DNA of 36,371 nt from an uncultured Mycoplasmatota bacterium (GCA_900553395.1 USDJ01000012.1:1-36371); one strand, 5' to 3'. Counted from the stretch's first letter, positions 17,418 through 26,573 are shown. Notes: generated by a model from the sequence alone, not told the origin. Translations and numbers: made by a program.

Positions 17418-18350
17418 ATGGCAATTGCAATATTGATTATTATAATGTGTGTAATAATAGTTTCACTTTTAATTGGAAATTATTTTTGCAATATAGCATT
17501 AAATCCAAAAGTATCAAAAAAGTACATATTAAGAACTTTTACGGAAAAAGATAAAGAAGAAGAAAACAAAAACAAGCTAGATGGAGAAGAATGGCTAAAA
17601 GAATTTGCTACAGATATTGAAATATTATCTGAAGATGATCTAAAATTACATGGATACAAAGTAATTAATCCTATAAAGAAATCAAACACATGGGTTATAC
17701 TAGCACATGGTTATATGGGAAAGTCTTGTGAAATGGTTCAATACGCAAAAAAATTCATGGATTTTGGATATAATACTTTATTGGTAGATTTAAGAGCACA
17801 TGGAAAAAGTGAAGGAAAATATATTGGAATGGGCTGGAAAGATAGAAAAGACATAATAAAATGGATTAATGAATTATGCGAAGAAGAAAAAGACTGCCAA
17901 ATAATACTTTATGGAGTATCAATGGGAGCCGCAACTATGATGATGACATTAGGAGAAAGTCCAGCACAAAATGTAAAAATGTGTATCGAGGATTGTGGAT
18001 ATATATCAGTATATAGACAGTTTGAAATGATGTTAAAAGTTATAAAACCATATCTAGCTGAATATTTAATGATGTGTGCCAATATAGTTGCTAAATTTAA
18101 AATGGGTTATAATTTTACAGAAGCATCTAGTATTAATCAAATAAAAAAATCCAATATACCAATATTATTCATACATGGTGATAGAGATAAATTTGTACCA
18201 TATGAAATGTTAGATGAATTATATGAAGAAGCAAATTTACCAAAAGAAAAATTAGTAATAAAGAATGCTGGACATGTAGAAAGTTCAAAAATAAATCCAG
18301 AATTATATTGGAAAACTGTTAAACAATTTATAAATAGAAATTTAGAATAA
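17418..18350 (+). CDS. Alpha/beta hydrolase with N-terminal membrane anchor
   Basis: A 310-residue protein: a hydrophobic N-terminal helix (about residues 2-24), then a serine hydrolase fold of the S33/BAAT-like type. The oxyanion-side motif is AHGYMG (96-101), the nucleophile is S168 in YGVSMGAAT, the acid is probably the Asp in HGDRDKFVP and the base the His in NAGHVESS near the C-terminus. Clostridial and Bacillus proteins of this form are membrane-anchored esterase-like enzymes of unknown substrate. AAAGGAG precedes the ATG, and a TATAAT at 17395-17400 with a weak TTTAAA 17 bases upstream could be the promoter. The EAL gene follows 28 bases later, possibly in the same transcript. Confidence 0.85.
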   Translation: MAIAILIIIMCVIIVSLLIGNYFCNIALNPKVSKKYILRTFTEKDKEEENKNKLDGEEWLKEFATDIEILSEDDLKLHGYKVINPIKKSNTWVILAHGYMGKSCEMVQYAKKFMDFGYNTLLVDLRAHGKSEGKYIGMGWKDRKDIIKWINELCEEEKDCQIILYGVSMGAATMMMTLGESPAQNVKMCIEDCGYISVYRQFEMMLKVIKPYLAEYLMMCANIVAKFKMGYNFTEASSINQIKKSNIPILFIHGDRDKFVPYEMLDELYEEANLPKEKLVIKNAGHVESSKINPELYWKTVKQFINRNLE

Positions 18351-18378
18351 TTAACTCTAAATAGTAAACAATATAAAT

Positions 18379-19140
18379 ATGGAAGAAGAACTAATTAATT
18401 CAATAATAAATAATGAATTTATAATATATTTGCAACCAAAATTTAATACTATAGATGAAAAAATAGTAGGTGCCGAGGCTCTTATAAGAAAAAATGTAGA
18501 AGGAAAAATAATCATGCCAGATAAATTCATACCATTGTATGAAAAGAAAGGAACTATTACAATTTTAGATACCTATGTATTAGAAGAAGTTTGCAAATTA
18601 CAGAAAAAGTGGAAGGAAAAAAACTTTCCGCTTCTTTCCATTTCTGTAAATGAATCAAGACATCACTTGAAAAATAAAAATCATACACAAGAACTAAAGG
18701 AACTTGTAGAAAAATATAAAGTGAATCCAGAATTAATAGAATTAGAAATGACAGAAACAACAGTAGTTGAAGATATAAAATTAGCACGAAATGCAGCAAA
18801 ATCTGTTAAAGAAATAGGATTTAAAGTATCTATGGATGACTTCGGAACAGGCTATTCAGCTTTTAATATTTTAAAAGATATAGAAATAGATATATTGAAA
18901 ATTGACAAAACTTTTTTTGAAAATTTGACTGAAAACAAAAGAGCTCAAATAATAATAGAAACAATAGTTAATATGTGTAAAAAATTAAATATAAAAACAG
19001 TAGCAGAAGGAATAGAAACAAAAGAACAATTAGAATTTTTAAAGAAAATAAAGTGTGATATAGTTCAAGGCTATTATTTTTCAAAGCCTATAACAGTAAA
19101 AGAATTTGAAAACAAATATTTAAAAAACAAATGTCAATAG
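18379..19140 (+). CDS. EAL-domain cyclic-di-GMP phosphodiesterase
   Basis: A 253-residue protein that is a bare EAL domain. The catalytic set looks complete: EAL at residues 33-35, Asn in SISVNES, Glu in ELEMTE, DDFGTG at 153-158, Lys in LKIDKTF, Glu in AEGIET, and Gln in VQGYYFSKP. It should hydrolyse cyclic-di-GMP to pGpG in the cytoplasm. No sensor domain, membrane anchor or GGDEF partner is present in the gene or nearby. No clear Shine-Dalgarno sequence precedes the ATG, so translation may be weak or depend on the upstream hydrolase gene. The start fits the usual beginning of the domain. Confidence 0.93.
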   Translation: MEEELINSIINNEFIIYLQPKFNTIDEKIVGAEALIRKNVEGKIIMPDKFIPLYEKKGTITILDTYVLEEVCKLQKKWKEKNFPLLSISVNESRHHLKNKNHTQELKELVEKYKVNPELIELEMTETTVVEDIKLARNAAKSVKEIGFKVSMDDFGTGYSAFNILKDIEIDILKIDKTFFENLTENKRAQIIIETIVNMCKKLNIKTVAEGIETKEQLEFLKKIKCDIVQGYYFSKPITVKEFENKYLKNKCQ

Positions 19141-19219
19141 GTTGTCAATTGGGACGGAGTTTTTTGACAAGCAACTAAAAAGCTTGAAATTTAAGTGATT
19201 TTATTTGCATACCCCTATA

Positions 19220-19248
19220 TTTACAAAATACCCATAAGGGTATATAAT
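19220..19248 (+). promoter_or_regulatory. Copper-unit promoter with CsoR-like operator in its spacer
   Basis: TTTACA (-35, 19220-19225), 17-base spacer, TATAAT (-10, 19243-19248). The spacer holds the inverted repeat ATACCC-ATAA-GGGTAT (19228-19243), the form of operator used by CsoR-family copper repressors, and a related half GCATACCCC lies at 19208-19215. Binding there would block RNA polymerase until Cu(I) releases the repressor. No csoR gene lies next to it; the regulator is inferred. Confidence 0.7.
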
Positions 19249-19301
19249 TCTTTAGGTGATAAATTTGTTTAAAAAATTTAATAAGTAAAGGAGAAAATGT
19301 T

Positions 19302-19508
19302 ATGAAAAAAATAATGTTAAATGTAGAAGGAATGGCATGTGAAGGATGTGAAAATAGAATAAAAAACTCTGTTGGAGCAATTGAGGGGATAAAAGAAGTA
19401 AAAGCTAGCCATGTTAATGGAACAGTAGAAATTTTAGCAGAAGAGAATGTTAATGCTGAAATAATAAAAGAAAAAATAAATGATATTGGTTTTAAAGTAA
19501 AGGATTAA
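19302..19508 (+). CDS. copZ: Copper chaperone, heavy-metal-associated domain (CopZ-like)
   Basis: A 68-residue single HMA (ferredoxin-like) domain with the metal site GMACEGC (residues 10-16, Cys13 and Cys16) shortly after the first strand MKKIMLNVE. It should bind Cu(I) and deliver it to the CopA ATPase encoded 4 bases downstream. AAAGGAG precedes the ATG. The Glu between the cysteines and the sequence after them differ from the classic CxxC of CopZ, so fine metal preference is not certain, but the position before CopA and the operator upstream support copper. Confidence 0.88.
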   Translation: MKKIMLNVEGMACEGCENRIKNSVGAIEGIKEVKASHVNGTVEILAEENVNAEIIKEKINDIGFKVKD

Positions 19509-19512
19509 TGAT

Positions 19513-21729
19513 ATGAAGAAAATTATTTTAAGTATTGAGGGAATGACATGTAGTGCTTGTTCGAATGGATTGGAAAAATATTTAAATAAACAAAAAGGAA
19601 TAAAGAACGCAACAGTAAATCTAGTAATGGCAAATTCCTTAATAGAATATGATGAAAAAGTATTAGACATTAACGATTTAGAAAGATTTATAAAAGAAGC
19701 GGGATTTAAGAGTGCAGGGATATATACTGAAAATGATATATCTAAAAAAAGTAAAAATCAAAAAGTGCAATTAATAGTTTTTGCTATTTTAATAATAATG
19801 TTAATGCATATTTCTATGGGACAGATGATTGGTTTAAAAATACCTAATGTAATTAATATGCATATAAATCCAATTGGATATAGTATTATATTGATGTTAT
19901 TAACTATAGCATTTATTATATATGGTTTTGATATTATAAAAAGTGGTTATAAAAATTTAATACATAAATCACCTAATATGGACACATTAGTTTCTATAGG
20001 TGTTATTAGTAGTGTATTATATAGTTTATATAGTATGGTTAAAATTTTTCAAGGTAATCATATGTACTCAGAAAAATTATATTTTGAATCAGCAGCTATG
20101 ATTATATTCTTTATTAAACTTGGAAGATACTTGGACGGTGTTAGTAAAGATAAAACAAAAGAAGCTATACAAAAGTTAGTACAAATTACTCCAAAGGATG
20201 CTGTTATAAAAGTTAATGGAACTGAAAGAAGAGTAACAATTGATCAAGTAAAAGAAAAAGATATTCTAATAAGTAAACCAGGAGAAAGAATATCAGTAGA
20301 TGGAAAAGTAACATTTGGAAAAACACATGTAAATGAATCTTTTATTACAGGAGAAAGCAAACCAGTAACTAAAAAAGTAGGAGATACTGTTATTGCAGGA
20401 AGCATTAATTATGATGGATATATAGAATATGAAGCTGAAAGAATTGGAAATAAATCAACTATATCAGAAATAATTAAATTAGTACTAGAAGCAACAAATA
20501 CAAAAGCACCAATTGCAAAATTAGCGGATAAAGTTAGTGGCTATTTTGTACCAATAGTAATAATAATAGCATTTTTTACGGCTATGTTTTATTTATTAAC
20601 AGGTAATGATTTTAGCTTGGTAATTAACACATTTGTTACTGTATTAGTTGTTGCATGCCCATGTAGTTTGGGACTAGCTACACCTCTTGCAATTGTGATA
20701 AGCGAAGGTGTATGTGCAAGTAGAGGAATACTAGTAAAAAAGAGCGAAGTTTTAGAAAATGCACAAAAAATTGATACGATTGTATTTGATAAAACTGGAA
20801 CATTAACATATGGAAATTTGAAGATATCAAAAATATATAATTTTTCTAATTATACATACAAGGAAATAATACAAATTGTTGGTAGTTTAGAAAAATCATC
20901 AACACATCCAATTAGTAATGCTTTTAAAACATATATGCAAGAAAATAAAATAAATTATTTAGAGGCATGCAACTTTGAAGATATAAGTGGATATGGAATA
21001 AGAGGAAAAATAAGAAATGATGAGATTATTCTAGGAAATGCAAAAATACTATCAAAATATAATATTGAAAATGTTCATAAGAAAGATGAAAAAGAACTTG
21101 CGAAAGATGGAAATACAATAGTATATGTAATAAAAAATAAAGAAGTAATATCTTTAATAGGAATAAATGATATAGTAAGAGAAAATGCAAAAGAAGTAAT
21201 AGAAAATCTAAAAAAATATAAAATAGAGCCAATAATGTTAACAGGTGATAATGATGAAACAGCAAGAAAAATTGCCAGTATTATTGGAATAGAGAATGTG
21301 ATTTCAAATGTAACACCAAATGAAAAGGTTAAAACAATAAAAAGGTTAAAAGAAGAAGGAAAACTTGTAATGATGTGTGGAGACGGAATAAATGATAGTC
21401 CAGCATTGGCAAGTAGCAATATAGGTGTTAGTGTAAGCAGTGGAACAGACATTGCAATAGACTCAGCAGATGTTATACTAACTAAAAACAATTTAAAAAG
21501 TATAATAGAATTGATAAAAATAAGTAAAAAGACTATAAGAAACATAAAGCAAAATTTATTTTGGGCTTTTTTCTATAATACTTTAATGATACCAATAGCA
21601 ATGGGATTATTTAGAAATTGGGGAATAGTAATCAACCCAATGATAGCAAGTATAGCAATGGTAATAAGTAGTCTTACAGTAATTTTTAATGCATTAAGAT
21701 TAAGAAAAGTAATAAATAATAAAATGTAG
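19513..21729 (+). CDS. copA: Copper-exporting P-type ATPase CopA
   Basis: A 738-residue P1B-type ATPase pumping Cu(I) out of the cytoplasm. One N-terminal HMA domain has GMTCSAC (Cys13, Cys16). Then come transmembrane helices, the actuator motif TGES, the transport motif C382-P383-C384, phosphorylation site D426 in DKTGT, the nucleotide-binding HP (STHPIS, where many have SEHP), and GDGINDSPAL. The last helices have FYN and MVISS, matching the Tyr-Asn and Met-Ser-Ser signature of Cu(I) (P1B-1) pumps. It follows the chaperone gene by 4 bases and shares its promoter. A bidirectional terminator ends the unit. Confidence 0.95.
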   Translation: MKKIILSIEGMTCSACSNGLEKYLNKQKGIKNATVNLVMANSLIEYDEKVLDINDLERFIKEAGFKSAGIYTENDISKKSKNQKVQLIVFAILIIMLMHISMGQMIGLKIPNVINMHINPIGYSIILMLLTIAFIIYGFDIIKSGYKNLIHKSPNMDTLVSIGVISSVLYSLYSMVKIFQGNHMYSEKLYFESAAMIIFFIKLGRYLDGVSKDKTKEAIQKLVQITPKDAVIKVNGTERRVTIDQVKEKDILISKPGERISVDGKVTFGKTHVNESFITGESKPVTKKVGDTVIAGSINYDGYIEYEAERIGNKSTISEIIKLVLEATNTKAPIAKLADKVSGYFVPIVIIIAFFTAMFYLLTGNDFSLVINTFVTVLVVACPCSLGLATPLAIVISEGVCASRGILVKKSEVLENAQKIDTIVFDKTGTLTYGNLKISKIYNFSNYTYKEIIQIVGSLEKSSTHPISNAFKTYMQENKINYLEACNFEDISGYGIRGKIRNDEIILGNAKILSKYNIENVHKKDEKELAKDGNTIVYVIKNKEVISLIGINDIVRENAKEVIENLKKYKIEPIMLTGDNDETARKIASIIGIENVISNVTPNEKVKTIKRLKEEGKLVMMCGDGINDSPALASSNIGVSVSSGTDIAIDSADVILTKNNLKSIIELIKISKKTIRNIKQNLFWAFFYNTLMIPIAMGLFRNWGIVINPMIASIAMVISSLTVIFNALRLRKVINNKM

Positions 21730-21752
21730 AAGCGGAGTTTACTCCGCTTTTT
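21730..21752. terminator. Bidirectional terminator between copA and the TetR gene
   Basis: AAGCGGAGT (21730-21738) pairs with ACTCCGCTT (21741-21749), followed by T on the top strand. The reverse-strand gene ends at 21751. Close in sequence to the terminator at 17342. Confidence 0.88.
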
Positions 21753-22353
21753 ATTGTAACAAATCAACAATTAAATCAATAACATTTTCAGTCATAATAT
21801 CATAATTTAATTCTTCATGTTTGTGATAAACTATTTCATGGCATAAGTTATCAATTAAGTTTAAAGCTATGTGAACTTTTTCTAAAAGGTTTTCTTTATT
21901 AAAGTCATTTTCAATTAATAAGTTTGCTATTGTTTTTGTCATATAAATTTCATTTTTTTGAAAAAAATCTGCAATTTCTTTATCAGAATGAGTCATTGCA
22001 GTAATTTCCTCATGTGCTGCTTGAGATAGTTTATGTTTTTTTATAAATTTATCAATCATGTTTCTTAATAACTCTCTTAAATCATATTTAGTAAATTTTT
22101 CATGTTCTATATTTAACATAGGGTAGAATATATCTTTTGAAAATTTTTGTATTCCTTCTATTAAAATGTCATGTTTATCTCTAAAATATTGATATACAAT
22201 ACCAGTAGAAACACCAGCTGACTTAGCTATTTCAGCTGTATTCGTATTGTAATAACCTTTCTCACATATAAGGTTAAAACCCGCTTCAATAATTTTTTCT
22301 TTAGTTTCAATAGAACGTTTTTGAATAGGTTTTCTTACTTCATTTATACTCAT
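21751..22353 (-). CDS. TetR family transcriptional regulator
   Basis: A 200-residue TetR-type repressor. The N-terminal DNA-binding domain reads ETKEKIIEAGFNLICEKGYYNTNTAEIAKSAGVSTGIVYQYFRDKHDIL (shown here in words: helix 1, then the HTH AEIAKSAGVSTGIVYQYF at about residues 40-57). The C-terminal domain (about 70-200) would bind an effector and dimerise; it is not recognisable. AGGAG lies before the ATG. It is transcribed away from the ABC transporter pair at 22514, and an inverted repeat surrounds that operon's promoter, so it most likely represses the transporter and possibly itself. Confidence 0.9.
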   Translation of the reverse strand: MSINEVRKPIQKRSIETKEKIIEAGFNLICEKGYYNTNTAEIAKSAGVSTGIVYQYFRDKHDILIEGIQKFSKDIFYPMLNIEHEKFTKYDLRELLRNMIDKFIKKHKLSQAAHEEITAMTHSDKEIADFFQKNEIYMTKTIANLLIENDFNKENLLEKVHIALNLIDNLCHEIVYHKHEELNYDIMTENVIDLIVDLLQ

Positions 22354-22429
22354 AAAAAATAATCTCCTAATTAATATTTATAAATCATTATAATATTCAA
22401 AAATAACATTGTCAAGAATGTGAAAAAAT

Positions 22430-22476
22430 ATTCATATTATATTGACTTTTGAAATAATGATTATTATAATGTGAAT
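22430..22476 (+). promoter_or_regulatory. Promoter of the ABC transporter operon inside an inverted repeat
   Basis: TTGACT (22442-22447), 17-base spacer, TATAAT (22465-22470). The arms ATTCATATTATA (22430-22441) and TATAATGTGAAT (22465-22476) are reverse complements with one mismatch and overlap the promoter edges; the spacer also holds the 13-base palindrome AATAATGATTATT (22453-22465). Either is a candidate site for the adjacent TetR protein; the inner palindrome also slightly resembles a Fur box. Confidence 0.65.
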
Positions 22477-22513
22477 GAAATATGAAATAAATTTCACTTA
22501 ATAAGGAGGAAGT

Positions 22514-23224
22514 ATGGAAAAAATAGTAGAAATTAAAAATGTAAGTAAAATTTATAAAACAGGAGAAAAAGAATTTAAAGCTTTAGATGATATTGATTTA
22601 TCAATAAATAAGGGAGAATTAGTTGTAATACTTGGACCATCTGGTGCAGGAAAATCTACATTATTAAATCTAATTGGTGGAATGGACACGCCAACAAAAG
22701 GAACTATAAAAATAGATGGAGAAGAAATATCAAAATACAATGAAAATAAACTTAGCGAATACAGAGCAGAAAACATCGGCTTTATATTTCAATTTTACAA
22801 TATATTACCAACATTAACAGTATTAGAAAATGTAGAACTAGTAAAAGATGTTGTTAAAAATGGTACAGATAGTAAAGAAGCAATAAAAGCAGTAGGACTT
22901 GAAGAACATATGAATAAGTTCCCTAATCAATTATCAGGAGGAGAACAACAAAGAGTATCTATAGCTAGAGCTATTGCTAAAAATCCAAAGTTATTGTTAT
23001 GTGATGAGCCAACAGGAGCATTAGATTCTAAAACTGGTGTAGAGGTATTAAAATTATTAAAAAAACAATGTGATGGCAATAATGGTCAAAATACAGTAAT
23101 AATAGTAACACATAATAGTTTGTTTGCAGACATAGCAGATACAGTAATAAGAGTAAAAAATGGAAAAGTGGAAAGTGTAACTCAAAATCCAACTCCTAAA
23201 AATATTGATGATGTAAAATGGTAG
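22514..23224 (+). CDS. ABC transporter ATP-binding protein (MacB/LolD type)
   Basis: A 236-residue ATPase subunit with Walker A GPSGAGKST (residues 39-47), Q-loop FQFYN, signature LSGGEQQR, Walker B LLLCDEPTGALD and a switch His in IIVTHNS. The combination of ETGEKEF-like opening, FQFYNILPTLTVLENV and CDEPTGALD is characteristic of the MacB/LolD/FtsE-like group that works with FtsX-type permeases. GGAGG precedes the ATG and the promoter with a TetR operator candidate lies upstream. The permease gene follows at once, so the pair forms one exporter or mechanotransmission complex. Confidence 0.95.
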   Translation: MEKIVEIKNVSKIYKTGEKEFKALDDIDLSINKGELVVILGPSGAGKSTLLNLIGGMDTPTKGTIKIDGEEISKYNENKLSEYRAENIGFIFQFYNILPTLTVLENVELVKDVVKNGTDSKEAIKAVGLEEHMNKFPNQLSGGEQQRVSIARAIAKNPKLLLCDEPTGALDSKTGVEVLKLLKKQCDGNNGQNTVIIVTHNSLFADIADTVIRVKNGKVESVTQNPTPKNIDDVKW

Positions 23225-23249
23225 AATATTGAAGAAAGGAATAAAAAGT

Positions 23250-25664
23250 ATGAAAAATTTAAATAAAAAGATAGTAAGAGATATAAAACAAAATAAAATG
23301 CAATTTTTCAATATTTTTATCATGGTTTTTCTAGGAGTATTTGTATTTGCTGGAATTCACGCTTATATGGATGGAATGCAAATTAGTGGAGATAAATATT
23401 TTGAGTCAAATAATCTACAAGATATTTGGATTTCAGGAGAAAATTTTACTAGTGACGACTTAGAAAAAGTAAAAGATGTAAAAAATGTGAAAAATGCAGA
23501 AAGAGTATTAAGCATAAGAACGAATTTAGAAGATTATGATGATGTTGAATTAGAAGCTAATTTCATAGAAACAAACGAAATATCAAAAATGCATGTAGTA
23601 TCAGGAGAGAAATTTTCAAAAGAAAAGGAAGGTATATGGTTAGATAGTTATTTAGCTAAAAATCTTAATATTAACTTAGGTGATGAACTTACACTTGATT
23701 ATAAAGACTATAAAATAAAAGAAAAAGTTGTAGGACTTATAAATGTTCCAGATCATGTTTATTCTGTAAAAGATGAAACAGCAATATTTCCAACACATAA
23801 AGACTTTGGATATGTATATCTATCAGTAAATGAATTTCCTCAAGAGTATATATATGATGAGTTAAGAAATAAAATAGTAGAAGAAAATCCAATGTTGAAG
23901 GCTCTTGGAAAAGATAAAATTTCTAATAAAGATATAAGAAAAATGATAAAAGATTTCGATATATCAGATTATTATGTTTTTAATCAAATAATAGTAGATG
24001 TAGATGATACATCAAAATTAGATGATACAAAAAGAAATTTAGAAAATGAAATAGATTCAGCAATAGCAATAACTGACAGAACATCAAGCTCTTCTTGTGA
24101 AGCTTTTAAATCAGAAATTGAAGAAGGAGGAACATATTCAAGTGTATTTACATTCTTGTTCCTATTTATAGCAATTTTATCGGTTGTAACTACAATGAAT
24201 AGATTTGTAAAAAAACAAAGAACACAAATTGGAACATTAAAAGCATTAGGATTTAAAAATAGAAAAATAATAAAACACTATGTTGGATATGGATTTTATA
24301 CAAGTTTAGTTGCAAGTGCTGTAGGATTATTAGTAGGGAAATTTGTACTAGGTGGATTTTTCCTAAATATGGAGATGAGTTATTTTGAAGTCCCTGTATA
24401 TAATACAGTATTAGTTTCACAAGTGTATATGCTAGCAATTGCAGTAATCATATTAATTACATTCGTAACATACTTATCTTGTAGAAGTATATTAAAAGAA
24501 TCTGCAGTAGATGCATTAAGGGTAGAAGTTCCAAAAGTAAAAAATACAAAATTTGATTTGACTACAAAAGGAATATTTAAAAAATCATCAATTTCTACAA
24601 GATGGAACTTAAGAGATATAGGAAGAAATAAAAGTAGAAGTATAATGGCCATTGTAGGAATGGCAGGTTGTACGATGTTACTATTATGTGCATTTGGAAT
24701 GTTAAATACAATGAATGCATATCTTGATTGGGAGTTCGATGAAATAACTAATTTTGAATATAAAATTTCTTTATCAAGTAAAATAACAGACGATGAATTA
24801 GATAATTTAAAAGATAAATATGGAGATGCAACAAGTGAGACTTTAGGAATAGAAGTAAAAAACGGAGTTAATAAAGAAACAAATACACTAACAGTAAATG
24901 ATGCAGTAGGAAAGCTAAGATATACAAATCATAATAAAGAAATAATAAACTTAAAAGAAGATGGAATATACATTACAGAAAAATTATCAGAAAAATATGG
25001 ATTAAATGTTGGAGACGAAATTAGCTGGCATATATTTGGAGATGATGAGTGGCATACATCAAAAATTGTAGGATTAAATAGAGATCCTCAAAGTCAAAGC
25101 TTAAATATGAGTAGAAAATATTATGAATCCTTGGATTTAGAATATAAACCAGATTCATTATATACAGATTATGATTTAAGCAAGCAAAATTCTTTAACAG
25201 GTGTAGATAGTATTCAAAGTATAGAAAATTTAAGAACTGGAATGGAAAGCATGCTAGAAACAGTAAAAACTATGGTAGTTATATTAATAATAGTATCTGC
25301 AATTTTAGGAATTGTAATAATATACAATTTAGGAATATTATCATTTACAGAAAAACAGTATCAATTTGCAACACTTAAAGTTCTAGGATTTAAAAATAAG
25401 CAAATAAAAAAGATATTTGTAAAACAAAACATATGGCTTTCATTAGTTGGAATAATACTAGGTTTACCATTAGGATTTCTAATGTTAGATTATATATTTA
25501 AAGCAGCACTAGGAGATTCATATGACTTTCCAGCAGTAGTAAATCCAGAATCATATTTAATTGCTGGTTTAGGAAGTTTAATTGTTGTAATTATTGTAAA
25601 TAAGGTCTTATCTAGAAAGGTAAAAAACATAGATATGGTAACTAGTCTAAAAGGAAATGAATAA
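23250..25664 (+). CDS. FtsX-type ABC transporter permease
   Basis: An 804-residue membrane protein. One transmembrane helix (about 19-38) is followed by a large extracytoplasmic domain, a first FtsX domain (about 297-412) with LKALGFKNRKI, a central helix (about 460-490), a second extracytoplasmic domain, and a second FtsX domain (about 671-804) with LKVLGFKNKQI. This duplicated layout is typical of large permeases paired with MacB-like ATPases in Gram-positive bacteria, including peptide and antibiotic resistance systems. The substrate is unknown. The ATG at 23250 is preferred over an in-frame TTG at 23229 because AAAGGA lies 9 bases before it and nothing precedes the TTG. Confidence 0.92.
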   Translation: MKNLNKKIVRDIKQNKMQFFNIFIMVFLGVFVFAGIHAYMDGMQISGDKYFESNNLQDIWISGENFTSDDLEKVKDVKNVKNAERVLSIRTNLEDYDDVELEANFIETNEISKMHVVSGEKFSKEKEGIWLDSYLAKNLNINLGDELTLDYKDYKIKEKVVGLINVPDHVYSVKDETAIFPTHKDFGYVYLSVNEFPQEYIYDELRNKIVEENPMLKALGKDKISNKDIRKMIKDFDISDYYVFNQIIVDVDDTSKLDDTKRNLENEIDSAIAITDRTSSSSCEAFKSEIEEGGTYSSVFTFLFLFIAILSVVTTMNRFVKKQRTQIGTLKALGFKNRKIIKHYVGYGFYTSLVASAVGLLVGKFVLGGFFLNMEMSYFEVPVYNTVLVSQVYMLAIAVIILITFVTYLSCRSILKESAVDALRVEVPKVKNTKFDLTTKGIFKKSSISTRWNLRDIGRNKSRSIMAIVGMAGCTMLLLCAFGMLNTMNAYLDWEFDEITNFEYKISLSSKITDDELDNLKDKYGDATSETLGIEVKNGVNKETNTLTVNDAVGKLRYTNHNKEIINLKEDGIYITEKLSEKYGLNVGDEISWHIFGDDEWHTSKIVGLNRDPQSQSLNMSRKYYESLDLEYKPDSLYTDYDLSKQNSLTGVDSIQSIENLRTGMESMLETVKTMVVILIIVSAILGIVIIYNLGILSFTEKQYQFATLKVLGFKNKQIKKIFVKQNIWLSLVGIILGLPLGFLMLDYIFKAALGDSYDFPAVVNPESYLIAGLGSLIVVIIVNKVLSRKVKNIDMVTSLKGNE

Positions 25665-25726
25665 TCTTGACATAATAATAGAAATTAAATAAAAGGTGGA
25701 TGAAAAGATAAAAAATGGTAAAGTAT

Positions 25727-25756
25727 CTATAAAATATAATATTGTTTTATAGAGCT
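25727..25756 (+). terminator. Possible weak terminator after the permease
   Basis: CTATAAAA (25727-25734) pairs with TTTTATAG (25745-25752), followed by AGCTTTT. The stem is AT-only and the T run short, so termination may be partial. Confidence 0.4.
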
Positions 25757-25853
25757 TTTAACAATCTATAGAAAAATTTAAAAAATACTACACAAATCAA
25801 GTAATATATGGTAAAATATTAATGTTAATAAAAAATAAAGGAGAGTGAAAGCA

Positions 25854-26573
25854 ATGTCAGGACATTCAAAATGGCATAATATTCAAGCAAAAAAAGGAAA
25901 AGCAGATGCAGCAAGAGGAAAAATATTTACAAAATTAGGAAGAGAATTATTAATAGCTGTTAAGGAAGGTGGACCTGACCCAGCTGGTAATTCTAAATTA
26001 AAAAATGTTATTGCAAAATGTAAGGCAGCAAATATGCCTAATGATACAATAAATAATGCAATAAAAAAAGCTTCTGGAAGTAATGAAAGTTATGAAGAAG
26101 TTACATATGAAGGATATGGAACAAATGGTGTTGCAGTAATAGTAAGCGCAGCAACAGACAATAGAAATAGAACAGCAGCAGATGTGAGACATGCATTTGA
26201 TAAATCTGGAGGAAATTTAGGTACAACAGGATGTGTTTCTTATTTATTCAATAAAAAAGGTTTAATAGTAATAGATAGAAGCACAACAGATTTAGATGAA
26301 GATAGCATGATGATGTTAGCTTTAGATAGTGGAGCAGAAGATTTTGAAGCTTCAGAAGAAATTTATGAAATAACAACAGATCCATCTAATTTCTCAGAAG
26401 TAAGAGAAAAATTAGAAGAACAAGGATTAGAATTCTTAGAAGCAGATGTTAAATTGATACCAACAACATATGTTGAATTAGACGATAATCATGCAGAGAA
26501 AATGCAAAGATTAATAGACAGACTAGAAGAATTAGATGATGTTGTTGAAGTATATCACAATTGGGCTGAGTAG
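25854..26573 (+). CDS. YebC/PmpR/TACO1 family protein
   Basis: A 239-residue protein of the widespread YebC family. It opens with MSGHSKWHNIQAKKGKADAARGKIF, the near-invariant family start, and has the three-domain sequence through GYGTNGVAVIVSAATDNRNRTAADVRHAFDKSGGNLG and the Glu-rich C-terminus. Members were described as transcriptional regulators; more recent work on bacterial YebC and TACO1 links them to translation of proline-rich stretches. The ATG at 25854 is preferred over GTG at 25845: it gives the canonical N-terminus and AAGGAG lies 10 bases upstream. It is followed by a terminator and then by the spoIIIA cluster. Confidence 0.95.
   Translation: MSGHSKWHNIQAKKGKADAARGKIFTKLGRELLIAVKEGGPDPAGNSKLKNVIAKCKAANMPNDTINNAIKKASGSNESYEEVTYEGYGTNGVAVIVSAATDNRNRTAADVRHAFDKSGGNLGTTGCVSYLFNKKGLIVIDRSTTDLDEDSMMMLALDSGAEDFEASEEIYEITTDPSNFSEVREKLEEQGLEFLEADVKLIPTTYVELDDNHAEKMQRLIDRLEELDDVVEVYHNWAE

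Noticed and set aside
21075..21545. A 156-codon reverse frame inside copA
   Set aside because: It is antisense to the conserved ATP-binding domain of CopA, is hydrophobic by codon complement, and has no ribosome binding site.
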